Positions 31,381 to 39,435 of a DNA stretch of 64,000 nt are shown here, piece by piece. The stretch comes from Actinoplanes missouriensis 431 (GTDB lineage Bacteria; Actinomycetota; Actinomycetes; Mycobacteriales; Micromonosporaceae), in NCBI RefSeq assembly GCF_000284295.1, contig NC_017093.1, forward strand, positions 6,572,001-6,636,000, read 5' to 3'. The stretch's first letter is position 1, and the number at the start of each line of letters is the position of its first letter. The translations under genes and the position numbers were made by a program. The notes under the pieces are model-generated. The model was not told where the DNA came from. It searched no databases and worked only from the letters and a program-made list of their open reading frames with translations.

Positions 31381-33177
31381 TTAACAACCCTTCGGGTGCT
31401 GGCGGACGGACCACACCTGGAAGGTTGGTCCATCACCGTCGATTTCGATAGATCCATCGGCGCCGGATTTGAGGGCTTCGGCGCCGCCGTACAGGTTGTC
31501 GCCCCACGCGTGCGGGACGAGTCCGGTCACGCGTACCGGAAGGCCGGGCGCGCGCCGGGCCACCACCAGAACCGTGTCCGCTGCGGTCTCCCTGAGGAAG
31601 ACCAGCAGGTCACCGGTGGCGTGCAGCCAGCGCAGGCCACCGTCGCGCAGCGCCGGCGTTCCGCCGCGCAGCCGCGCCAGGGCGCGGTGCCGGGCCAGGG
31701 TGCGCATGTCCCAGCCGCCGGTGTCGTTCCAGGGCATCGGGGTACGGGAGTGCTCGCCGTTGTATCCGGTCAGGCCCAGCTCGTCACCCGCGAAGATCAT
31801 CGGGGTGCCGGGGAGCGTGAAGAGCAGACCGGCGGCGACCTCGTGGCGTTCCGGGCCGCCGACCACGGACCTGATCCGCGGGGTGTCGTGCGAGCTGAGG
31901 ATCTGCCAGGACGCGACGCGGGAACGCCAGGACGTCCGCGCCGCGAACGCCGTCATGGTCGACACCAGGTCGGCCGCGTCCCGCAACGGGATCTCCTCCG
32001 GCACGCCGAGGAAGTCCGGGAACGGCACCTCGTCGTCGCGCAGCCAGCTCCACACCGGACGCGTGAAGCCGGCGTAGTTCATGGTGCCCTGCCAGCCGTC
32101 CGCGTCCAGGTCGCCGGTCGCGTCGTGGCCGTGCTCGGCGAGCAGCATGGCGTCCGGGCGGACCTGCCGCACGGCCCGGGCGAGCAGCGCGGCGACCTCC
32201 CGGGTCCAGTCGTCGGCGCCCCGCCGGCCGGTCATGTTCGCGACGTCGATCCGCCAGCCGTCCAGCGCGTAGGGGTAGGTGAGCCAGTGCTGTGCCAGTT
32301 TCGCGAACCGGCGGCGCAGCTCGGGGCTGCCCCAGTTCAGCTTCGGCAGGCTGGGGACGCCGAGCCAGGACTCGTACCCGCCGTCGTCGTCGACGTAGTA
32401 GAAGTCCTTCTCCGACCGGAACCACTCGTGGGTGTCGCCGGTGTGGTTGGTGGTGAGGTCGCCGATCACGCGCATGCCCCGCGCGTGCACCGCCTCGGTG
32501 AGCCGGACCAGCGCGGTGTCGCCGCCGAGCAGCGGGTCGACCGTGCCGAAGTCGGCGCCGTCGTAGCGGTGGTTCGAGCGGGACGGGAAGAACGGCGTCA
32601 GGTAGAGCGTGTTCGCGCCCAGGTCGGCGACGTGGTCCAGGTGTTCGGCGATGCCGTCCAGGTCGCCGCCGTAGAGCTGGGTGGCGGCCAGCGGGCCACG
32701 CCCTTCGACCGGGGTGTCCCAGTCGCAGCGCACGGCCCAGTCCGGCGTCGGCCGCCCGTCCGCCGCCGCCGAGCGGGCGAACCGGTCCGGGAAGATCTGG
32801 TAGACGATCGCGTCCCGCGACCAGTCCGGCGCCGGCGGGTGCGCGACCAGCCGGAAGTCGGTGGCGTCCGGCACGTCGTAGGAGGTCAGACCCCCTGCGG
32901 TGAGCCAGCGGACCGCGCCGGTCGCGGTCCGGATCAGGAAACGGTACGGGGTGATCGGGTTCCGGACCTCGACCTCCGCCCGCCACCACTCGCCGGACGC
33001 GTCCCGCCGGTCGACCACCGCCGAGGTGAAGACCGGTTCGCCGTCGCGGACGAACCGGGTGTGTATCCGCGAGATCCGGGTGCCGGCCGGCGCCCGGACG
33101 AAGACGGCGACCGTCTCCCCCAGCGCGGGCGCCGGGTTGGAGACGTAGAGGGCGGAGCCGTCGTGGTGCGGGATCAT
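31381..33177 (-). CDS. Cytosolic GH13 alpha-glycosidase (neopullulanase/cyclomaltodextrinase type)
   Basis: A 598-residue enzyme without signal peptide. An N-terminal CBM34-like domain (about 1-115) is followed by the barrel, with catalytic Asp311 (W-R-I-D-V), Glu348 (L-L-A-E-H-G) and Asp431 (S-H-D-T-P). It should cleave imported maltodextrins. The ATG at 33177 overlaps the malG stop by 4 bases, so it is an operon member acting on the transporter's cargo. The frame extends further upstream but that part lies inside malG and is not real. Confidence 0.9.
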   Translation of the reverse strand: MIPHHDGSALYVSNPAPALGETVAVFVRAPAGTRISRIHTRFVRDGEPVFTSAVVDRRDASGEWWRAEVEVRNPITPYRFLIRTATGAVRWLTAGGLTSYDVPDATDFRLVAHPPAPDWSRDAIVYQIFPDRFARSAAADGRPTPDWAVRCDWDTPVEGRGPLAATQLYGGDLDGIAEHLDHVADLGANTLYLTPFFPSRSNHRYDGADFGTVDPLLGGDTALVRLTEAVHARGMRVIGDLTTNHTGDTHEWFRSEKDFYYVDDDGGYESWLGVPSLPKLNWGSPELRRRFAKLAQHWLTYPYALDGWRIDVANMTGRRGADDWTREVAALLARAVRQVRPDAMLLAEHGHDATGDLDADGWQGTMNYAGFTRPVWSWLRDDEVPFPDFLGVPEEIPLRDAADLVSTMTAFAARTSWRSRVASWQILSSHDTPRIRSVVGGPERHEVAAGLLFTLPGTPMIFAGDELGLTGYNGEHSRTPMPWNDTGGWDMRTLARHRALARLRGGTPALRDGGLRWLHATGDLLVFLRETAADTVLVVARRAPGLPVRVTGLVPHAWGDNLYGGAEALKSGADGSIEIDGDGPTFQVWSVRQHPKGC

Positions 33178-34019
33178 CCCTTCACCGCGCCCGCGCTGAG
33201 ACCCTCCACGATGTAGCGCTGGAGGTACATGAAGACGCCGACCGTCGGGATCGCGGTGAGCAGCGTGCCGGCGCAGAACACGCCGAAGTTGGCGTCCCGC
33301 TCCCCCGCCACCAGGCCGTAGAGCCCGACCGCGAGGGTCTTGGACTCGCTGTCGGTGAGGAAGACGTTCGCGATCAGGAACTCGTTCATGGTGCCGATGA
33401 AGGCGAGCAGGCCGGTGACCGCGAGGATCGGCGCGACCAGCGGCAGCAGGATCTTGAAGAAGATCTCCGCGTGGGTGGCGCCGTCGACCACCGCGGACTC
33501 GTCGAGCTCCTTCGGGATGGTGTCGTAGAAGCCCTTCATGAGCCAGGTGTTCACGCCGAGCGCGCCGCCGAGGTAGAGCAGGATCATGCCCCACCAGGTG
33601 TTGAAGCCGAAGGCCGGCCACAGGTCGGTGATCGTGGAGAACATCAGGAAGATCGCCACGACCGCCAGGAACTGCGGGAACATCTGGATCAGCAGCAGCG
33701 ACATCAGGCCGATCCGGTGCCCGTGGAAGCGGCGGCGGCTGAACGCGTACGCCGCGAGCGCCGACAGGAACACCGACGCCGCCGCGGCCACCCCGGCGAT
33801 GACGATCGAGTTGAGGAACCAGTGCCCGAAGTTGGTGTCCGAGAAGAGCTTCGTGAAGTTCTCCGCCGAGGCGCCGGACGGCACCAGCGTGCTCGACGCC
33901 AGCGTGCCCTGCGGGTTGATCGCGGCGGAGAGGACGAACAGCAGTGGCCCGAGCGCGAACACCAGGCCGAGCAGGCCGACCAGGTGGCGCCAGCCGACCT
34001 GCTTGATCCAGCGCGTCAC
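33174..34019 (-). CDS. malG: Maltodextrin ABC transporter permease MalG-type
   Basis: A 281-residue permease with six membrane helices and the EAA loop E-L-D-E-S-A-V-V-D-G-A-T, which docks to the ATPase. It starts with 4-base overlap on malF and ends with 4-base overlap on the GH13 gene. No ATPase gene is in the operon; actinobacteria commonly use a shared MsiK-type ATPase encoded elsewhere, which I infer here. Confidence 0.93.
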   Translation of the reverse strand: MTRWIKQVGWRHLVGLLGLVFALGPLLFVLSAAINPQGTLASSTLVPSGASAENFTKLFSDTNFGHWFLNSIVIAGVAAAASVFLSALAAYAFSRRRFHGHRIGLMSLLLIQMFPQFLAVVAIFLMFSTITDLWPAFGFNTWWGMILLYLGGALGVNTWLMKGFYDTIPKELDESAVVDGATHAEIFFKILLPLVAPILAVTGLLAFIGTMNEFLIANVFLTDSESKTLAVGLYGLVAGERDANFGVFCAGTLLTAIPTVGVFMYLQRYIVEGLSAGAVKG

Positions 34020-35638
34020 GAGTAGACCTCCTCCAACTGCCGGGTCCGGCGGAAGCTGATCGTGGAGATGGTCGCGACGATCAGGAAGATGAAGATCGAG
34101 ATGGCGGCGGCGAAGCCGTACTGCGCGCCGGAGCCGCCGAAGGCGAGCCGGTACGTGTACGTGATCAGCAGGTCCGTCGCCCCGTTGGTGGTGTTGTCCG
34201 CCGGGAACGGGGCGCCCTCGGTGGTCAGCCAGATCGCGTTGAAGTTGTTGAAGTTGAACGCGAACGACGAGATCAGCAGCGGGGTCAGCGGGATCATCAG
34301 CAGCGGCAGGGTGACGTTCGTGAAGCTCTGCCAGACACCGGCGCCGTCCACCTTGGTCGCGTCCAGCAGCTCACCCGGGATGGCCTGCAGCGCGCCGGTG
34401 CTGACCAGGAACATGTACGGGTATCCGAGCCAGAGCTGCACCAGGATCACCGCGAGCCGGGCCGAGGCGGCGCCACCGAACCAGTCGACGTCCGTACCGA
34501 ACAGGTTGTTGATCAGGCCGAAGTCGGTGTTGAACATGTCCCGCCAGACCAGCAGCATGGCGAAGGACGGCATCGCATACGGCAGAACCAGCAGGATCCG
34601 GTAGAGATTGCGTCCCCTCACCCTGCTGGAGTGCAGGGCCAGCGCGATGAACAGGCCCAGCACGAACGTGAAGCCGGTCGATCCGAGAGCGAAGGCGAAA
34701 TTCCAGATCAGGGTACGGAGGAAGGGTCCCGAGATCGTGTCGTCGGTCAACGCCCTGGTGAAGTTGTCGAACCCGACGTTGACCTTCCAGCCCTGAGCCA
34801 GCCGCTCGCCGTCGGCCGCCACGAACGCGCCGACGCTCTCGTCCGCCACCCAGGACTTGCCGCTGGTCATGTCCCGGATGCTGTCGGTCACCGCGTCGTA
34901 AGCACGGCCGGCCTTGCCCTCGTACGCCCGGGACAGTCCCGCCGAGCGGATCGCGCCGCCCTGCGTGGGCACCGTGAACTCGGTGATCTCCTTGCTGCGT
35001 GCGCTGGCCTGCCCGGCGTTGAGCACGGTGTAGCCCTCGGCCGCGGTCACCTTGCCGCTCGACGTCACGGTGACGGCGCCGGCCGGCGTGAGGCCCTCGG
35101 CGTCACCGATCGAGACCGCCTTGGTGGCCGGGTCGGTGATCAGGAAGACGATCGGTCCGGTGGCCGGGTCGCCCTGGGTCGCGATCGAGAGCGCGTACTC
35201 GGCCGAGCCCGGAACCCGGGTGACCGAGGACGTCTGGATCGCGACGATCGCGTCCTGTTTGCTGCCCCGGTGCCCGTCGCCGAAGTTGGTGAACGCCGTG
35301 CTCGCCGTGTAGAGCACCGGAAACAGCTGAAAGACCACCAGGAACAGCGTTCCCGGTACGAGGTACTTCGCCGGGATGTGCCGTGGTGTCAGGTAGATGT
35401 AGAGGATCGCCGCGGTGGTCGCGACCAGCAGCGCCAGACCGAACCAGTGCTCCTCGGCGATCAGCGGGAACGCGGCCCAGACCGCGAACGCCGTGACCAG
35501 GCCGAGCAGCAGGATCTTGACGAACTGCGCGGTCAGGCTGGTTCCGCTCTTTGGTTGCCGGCTCTCGTCCTTCTGATGCCGGCTCGGCTCGGTGGCGGGG
35601 AGGGCCCGCCGGGCGGGCCCTCCGAGCTTCGTCGTCAT
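34016..35638 (-). CDS. malF: Maltodextrin ABC transporter permease MalF-type
   Basis: A 540-residue permease, larger than the roughly 300 residues of simple sugar permeases. Like enterobacterial MalF it has a large extracytoplasmic insert (about residues 130-300) between early helices. The EAA loop reads I-P-G-E-L-L-D-A-T-K-V-D-G-A. ATG 35638 lies 13 bases after the malE stop; the frame is open further upstream inside malE but a start there is unlikely. The N-terminal 30 residues are charged and cytoplasmic. Confidence 0.92.
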   Translation of the reverse strand: MTTKLGGPARRALPATEPSRHQKDESRQPKSGTSLTAQFVKILLLGLVTAFAVWAAFPLIAEEHWFGLALLVATTAAILYIYLTPRHIPAKYLVPGTLFLVVFQLFPVLYTASTAFTNFGDGHRGSKQDAIVAIQTSSVTRVPGSAEYALSIATQGDPATGPIVFLITDPATKAVSIGDAEGLTPAGAVTVTSSGKVTAAEGYTVLNAGQASARSKEITEFTVPTQGGAIRSAGLSRAYEGKAGRAYDAVTDSIRDMTSGKSWVADESVGAFVAADGERLAQGWKVNVGFDNFTRALTDDTISGPFLRTLIWNFAFALGSTGFTFVLGLFIALALHSSRVRGRNLYRILLVLPYAMPSFAMLLVWRDMFNTDFGLINNLFGTDVDWFGGAASARLAVILVQLWLGYPYMFLVSTGALQAIPGELLDATKVDGAGVWQSFTNVTLPLLMIPLTPLLISSFAFNFNNFNAIWLTTEGAPFPADNTTNGATDLLITYTYRLAFGGSGAQYGFAAAISIFIFLIVATISTISFRRTRQLEEVYS

Positions 35639-35651
35639 TTGTTCGCTGTCG

Positions 35652-36908
35652 CTACTTGATCGAGCCGGAGATCGTCTTGCCGGCGGCGGTGACGGTCTTC
35701 TCCGCGTCCGCGCCACCGATGACGGCGGCCTCGGCCTTGCCGAACGGGTCCCAGATCGCGGCCATCTCCGGGATCGCGGGCAGCGGCACCGCGTTCTTAC
35801 CGGCGTCGGCCCACTTCTGCAGGTCCGCGTCAGCGCCCTTGACCTGGTCGAACGCGGCGGTCAGCGCCGGCGGCCGGGGCTCGGCGTTGTAGAGCGCGAC
35901 GGCCAGCTCCGGAGTGGTCACGTAGTTGGTGACGAACTCCTGCGCGAGGGCCTTGTTCTTGCCCTTCGCGGCGACGTAGAAGGTCTGCACACCGAGGAAC
36001 GGGGTGGCCTCCTTGCCGCCTTCGAAGCCGGGGACCGGGCTGATGTCGTACTTGAGGTTGGCCTTCTTCACGTCGGTGACCGCCCACGGCCCGGAGACCA
36101 GGTAGGCGCACTTCTTGCCGGTGAACGTGGCGATCGAGTTCTCCGGGGTGATCGACCGCTTGAGCGCGCCGTCGCCCTTCTCGCCGAGCGCGCCGAGCTT
36201 CTTGAACGCCTCGACCGACTCCGGCTTGCCGACGCCCAGGTCCTTGGCGTCGTAGTCGCCCGCCGCGTTCGTGCCGAACAGGTAGCCGCCGGCCGAGCTG
36301 TAGAACGGGTACGAGTGGTACGCGTCGCCGTTCTGGCCGACCTGCAGGCAGAGGATCTCGGAGACCTTCTTCTCGGCCTTGAGCTTCTTGCCGCTCGCGA
36401 CCAGGGCCTCCACCGTGGCCGGCGCCTCGGGGGCCAGCTCGGTGTTGCGGATCAGCCCGAGGTTCTCGGTGGCGTACGGGACGCCGTAGGTCTGGCCGTT
36501 GAAGGTGATCGCCTTGATCGCGTTCGCCGCGATGCCGTTCTTCTGCTCGTCGCTGAGCTGCACCGGGTCGATGGCGCCGTTCTGCACCAGGTTGCCGATC
36601 CAGTCGTGCGCGCCGACCATCACGTCCGGGCCACTGCCCTGCTGGGAGGCGGTCAGGAAGGTGGTCTGCTGGTCCTTCGAGATGGCCTGGACCTTGACCG
36701 TCACGCCGTTCTCGGCGCCGAACTTCTCGGCGAACGGCTTGAGCGCCTCGGACCGCTTGTCGTCGGCCCAGATCACCAGTTCACCGGAGGCGGCGGCCGC
36801 CGACGGGGTGTCGCTTGCCTTGTCCTTGCTGTCGTTGCTGCCACACGCGGCGGTGCCGACCAGCGCGACCGCGCAAACCGCGATCACACCCGCAGTTCGG
36901 ATGCGCAT
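35652..36908 (-). CDS. malE: Maltodextrin-binding lipoprotein MalE-type
   Basis: A 418-residue family-1 extracellular solute-binding protein. The signal ends in the lipobox V-G-T-A-A-C, with lipidated Cys22. W-A-D-D-K-R-S-E-A-L-K-P-F, V-P-Y-A-T-E-N-L-G-L and Y-L-V-S-G-P-W-A-V are typical of MalE. It captures maltodextrins outside the membrane. The ATG at 36908 has AGGAG eight bases upstream. It is the first gene of the transport operon, divergent from malR. Confidence 0.94.
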   Translation of the reverse strand: MRIRTAGVIAVCAVALVGTAACGSNDSKDKASDTPSAAAASGELVIWADDKRSEALKPFAEKFGAENGVTVKVQAISKDQQTTFLTASQQGSGPDVMVGAHDWIGNLVQNGAIDPVQLSDEQKNGIAANAIKAITFNGQTYGVPYATENLGLIRNTELAPEAPATVEALVASGKKLKAEKKVSEILCLQVGQNGDAYHSYPFYSSAGGYLFGTNAAGDYDAKDLGVGKPESVEAFKKLGALGEKGDGALKRSITPENSIATFTGKKCAYLVSGPWAVTDVKKANLKYDISPVPGFEGGKEATPFLGVQTFYVAAKGKNKALAQEFVTNYVTTPELAVALYNAEPRPPALTAAFDQVKGADADLQKWADAGKNAVPLPAIPEMAAIWDPFGKAEAAVIGGADAEKTVTAAGKTISGSIK

Positions 36909-37043
36909 CGATGAGCTCCTGTCATTCGGGGTTTCGTGCAAGAAGGAGTCCGGGCTTAGGGCACACTGCGGCCCTGCTCTTCCGGCGAAAGATCTGTTCC
37001 GGGGAAAGATCGATAAGGTGTCGTCCTTGTTGCCGGGACGTTA

Positions 37044-37076
37044 GCAAGCACTTGCAGTCAATGGAAGGGCTTGCAC
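37044..37076. promoter_or_regulatory. CTTGCA operator pair in the malE-malR gap
   Basis: GCAAG-CA-CTTGC at 37044-37055 is an inverted repeat, followed by a second CTTGCA at 37070-37075, 19 bases on. CTTGCAG-type repeats are the known binding sites of MalR/Reg1-like LacI regulators of amylase and maltose genes in Streptomyces. The site sits between the divergent malE and malR starts. Confidence 0.75.
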
Positions 37077-37114
37077 GGCGATTGCCGGTAACGGGTCGGC
37101 ACTACAGTGACAAC

Positions 37115-38165
37115 ATGCGTGCACGGATGGCGGACATCGCCAGGCAAGCCCAGGTCAGCGAGGCGACGGTTTCGCGCGTCATCAACGACCGACCCGGCGT
37201 ATCCGCTGAGACCCGGCAAGCGGTGCTGACCGCTCTCGACGTGCTCGGCTACGAGCGCCCCGAGCGGTTGCGCAAGCGCAGCGCCGGCCTGGTCGGTCTC
37301 GTCGTGCCCGAGTTGGACAACCCGATCTTCCCGGCGTTCGCCCAGGTCATCGAGTCGACGCTGGCCCAGCAGGGGTACACGCCGGTGCTCTGCACCCAGT
37401 CACCCGGCGGCGTCACCGAGGACGAGTACGTGGAGATGCTCCTGGACCGCCAGGTCTCCGGCATCATCTTCGTCTCCGGCCTGCACGCCGACACCACGTC
37501 CGACCACGAGCGCTACCTGCGGCTGCTCGCCCGGCCGCTGCCGATCGTGCTGGTCAACGGGCACACCGGCGGCATCGACGCGCCGTTCGTCTCCTGCGAC
37601 GAACAGGAGGCCGGCGACCTGGCGGTCAGCCACCTGGTCGCGCTCGGCCACCGCCGGATCGGCATGATCTCCGGCCCGCACCGGTTCACGGCGGTGCAGC
37701 GCAAGCTGGCCGGCTACCGGGCGGCGCTGCAGCGGCTCCTCGGAGCGTCCTCCTCCGAAGTGGACAACTCGGTCGAGCTCACGCTCTTCGGCGTGGAGGG
37801 CGGCGAGGTCGCGGCGGATCGCCTGCTCGCGAAGGGCGTGACGGGCATCGTCTGCGGCTCCGACCTGATGGCGCTCGGGGCGATCCGGGCGGCCCCGGCG
37901 GCGCGGCCTCGACGTTCCCGGTGACGTCTCGGTGATCGGTTTCGACGATTCCCCGCTGATGGCTTTCACCGATCCGCCGCTGACCACGCTCCGTCAGCCG
38001 GTGACGGCGATGGCGGTCGCTGCCGTGCGCTCGCTGGTGGACGACATCAACGGGCACGGGGCGCCGCGTTCGGAGTACCTGTTCCGCCCTGAGCTGGTGG
38101 TTCGCAGCTCTACCGCGGTCGCGCCGGTGACGCGCAAGCTGCCGGCCGGCGCTCCCGCCGCCTGA
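37115..38165 (+). pseudogene. malR: LacI-family maltose regulator, frameshifted
   Basis: The start encodes a LacI helix-turn-helix (M-A-D-I-A-R-Q-A-Q-V-S-E-A-T-V-S-R-V-I-N) and the sugar-binding core through I-V-C-G-S-D-L-M-A-L-G-A-I-R-A-A. A run of four C at 37893-37896 then shifts the frame, giving a stop at 37922-37924. Removing one C restores R-R-R-G-L-D-V-P-G-D-V-S-V and joins directly to V-I-G-F-D-D-S-P-L-M and an intact C-terminus ending at 38165. So the gene is whole but for one inserted base. Either the regulator is inactive in this strain or the base is a sequencing error. The DNA-binding domain is unaffected, but the truncated product (about 269 residues) lacks the last sugar-domain strands. 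Start at ATG 37115 or 37127. Confidence 0.88.
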
Positions 38166-38175
38166 CGGCTATTGC

Positions 38176-38280
38176 TGCAAGTTCTTGCACGCGGGGCGGG
38201 TTGTTCGCGCTGTGATGCGCAAGAGAGCGTGTTCTCCGCCTCTTCCGGGTGGGGATTGCGGGGTTTTGCAGGCTCTTGCA
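38176..38280. promoter_or_regulatory. Two MalR-like palindromes downstream of malR
   Basis: TGCAAG-TT-CTTGCA at 38176-38189 is a perfect inverted repeat with the same geometry as the malE-malR site. A second, TGCAGG-CT-CTTGCA, lies at 38267-38280 with one arm mismatch. CGCAAG-like half-sites follow near 38313 and 38325. No gene start is recognisable downstream. Confidence 0.6.
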
Positions 38281-38565
38281 GCGGGTCGTGGCGGCGGTGC
38301 CGGGCGAGGGACGCAAGCGCGTGCGCAAGAGTGTGCGAGGGGGCCGGACCTGGTGGCACAGAAGGTGACAGATAAGTCGCGCTGCGTGCCGTTCTGAGGT
38401 CAATGTGTCTGCGGCAATGCCAAGTGATAGATATCACAATGGGTATCCAGTGCCGCCCAAATGTTGATTTATCGGGCAGGTGGCTCCGGTGTTGGCAGCT
38501 AGCCAATTTCACATACCGCAAACACAGCGCTTCCGCCCGGACCGCGCCGACGTGAGCTCCGCACG

Positions 38566-38687
38566 TCCACACAGAGGGTGGCCCCGCCCAGCGCCTGTTG
38601 ACTTCGGGTTCGTTCCGCACCCCCCTTCCACACACAGGGTCGGCCCACCCGGAGCGTGTTGACTTCGTGTTCGTTCCGCACGTCTTC
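38566..38687. repeat. 61-bp direct duplication
   Basis: Copies at 38566-38626 and 38627-38687, each starting TCCACACA and ending in TTGACTTCGNGTTCGTTCCG. They are roughly 80 percent identical. A further partial copy of the TGTTGACTTCGA core is at about 39229-39241, so the element is dispersed rather than a single tandem event. Confidence 0.75.
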
Positions 38688-38947
38688 AGTCCCATGACAG
38701 CGGATCGCACTTGACGTCCCGGGTCATGCGTCAGCAGATCGTCCCGGCCGGCCGGCCGGCCGTGAATCTTGGAACTTTCACATGATCGCCCCAGTCGGCC
38801 AGTCGGCCAGTCGGCCAGTCAGCCGGATGTGGATCGTGGAACGTCGCGGGCCGGCTGGCGCTCAGTGTCGTCCGACCGGCCCCGAGACAGCGCTGAAAGC
38901 CAGCCGGCCACCGCGAGCTGGCTCCCAGTGCTGCCGCCGGACGCTCC

Positions 38948-39180
38948 AACAGCACCACGCACCAGCCGGCGCTCAGCGCAACAACACTGACAACCAGCCG
39001 GACCAGCCGGCGCTCAGCGCAACAACACTGACAACCAGCCGGACCAGCCGGCGCTCAGCGCAACAGCACTGACAACCAGCCGGACCAGCCGGCGCTCAGC
39101 GCAACAACACTGACAACCAGCCGGACCAGCCGGCGCTCAGCGCAACAGCACTGACAACCAGCCGGACCGGCTGGCGCTCA
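38948..39180. repeat. 41-bp tandem array
   Basis: Near-identical 41-base units start at 38989, 39030, 39071, 39112 and 39153, with partial units on both sides. The unit runs GACAACCAGCCGGACCAGCC then GGCGCTCAGCGCAACAACACT. The only regular variation is A or G in CAACAACACT/CAACAGCACT. As 41 is not a multiple of three, it is not a protein repeat. Confidence 0.95.
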
Positions 39181-39282
39181 GGGTCGCGGTGGCGAGTTGA
39201 TTTGGGGCGCGGGTCTGACCTCGAATGTGTTGACTTCGAGTCGCGAGCGGCTCGGCGGGACCGGTCCTGGCCGAACAGCGGA

Positions 39283-39385
39283 CGAAAGCGGCGCAGCTGA
39301 CGAAGCGGCGCAGCACACGAACCGGGACAGCGTACGAAGCGGCGCAGCACACGAAGCGGCGCAGCACACGAAGCGGAACAGCTGA
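39283..39385. repeat. 17-bp tandem array
   Basis: Units of CGAAGCGGCGCAGCACA and variants start at 39283, 39301, 39318, 39335, 39352 and 39369. The third is the most diverged. The array ends six bases before the argH terminator stem. Confidence 0.85.
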
Positions 39386-39390
39386 CGAAA

Positions 39391-39421
39391 AACGCCGAGC
39401 GACGTGAAGCCGCTCGGCGTT
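39391..39421 (-). terminator. Rho-independent terminator of argH
   Basis: AACGCCGAGCG (39391-39401) pairs perfectly with CGCTCGGCGTT (39411-39421) around a nine-base loop. On the minus strand the stem is followed by a run of Ts, so it terminates argH transcription. Confidence 0.9.
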
Positions 39422-39435
39422 TCGGGGCGCCGGGG

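Larger units (their letters stand above)
38166..39435. other. 1.27-kb gene-free repeat field between malR and argH
   Basis: No credible coding sequence; short open frames on both strands are mutually overlapping, low-complexity and lack ribosome binding sites. Contents in order: MalR-like palindromes (38176-38280); an AT-richer patch at 38400-38480; a 61-bp direct duplication; a GGCC run at 38745-38762; four 8-bp units (AGTCGGCC type) at 38793-38824; a 41-bp array; a 17-bp array; and the argH terminator. Confidence 0.7.

Noticed and set aside
25906..33216. A very long open frame (over 2400 codons) on the plus strand, antisense to the amylopullulanase and GH13 genes
   Set aside because: It is the mirror of strong third-position GC bias in the real genes. 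Its translation is rich in R, G, V, D and H with no domain, and the minus-strand proteins have intact catalytic motifs.
33178..33621. Longer N-terminus for the cytosolic GH13 enzyme
   Set aside because: The extension lies wholly inside malG in another frame; the ATG at 33177 overlaps the malG stop in the usual ATGA manner.
38172..38710. Short open frames on both strands in the malR-argH gap
   Set aside because: They overlap one another, consist of repeat-derived residues, and lack ribosome binding sites.
38948..39180. CRISPR array
   Set aside because: The 41-bp units are directly adjacent with no unique spacers and there are no cas genes.
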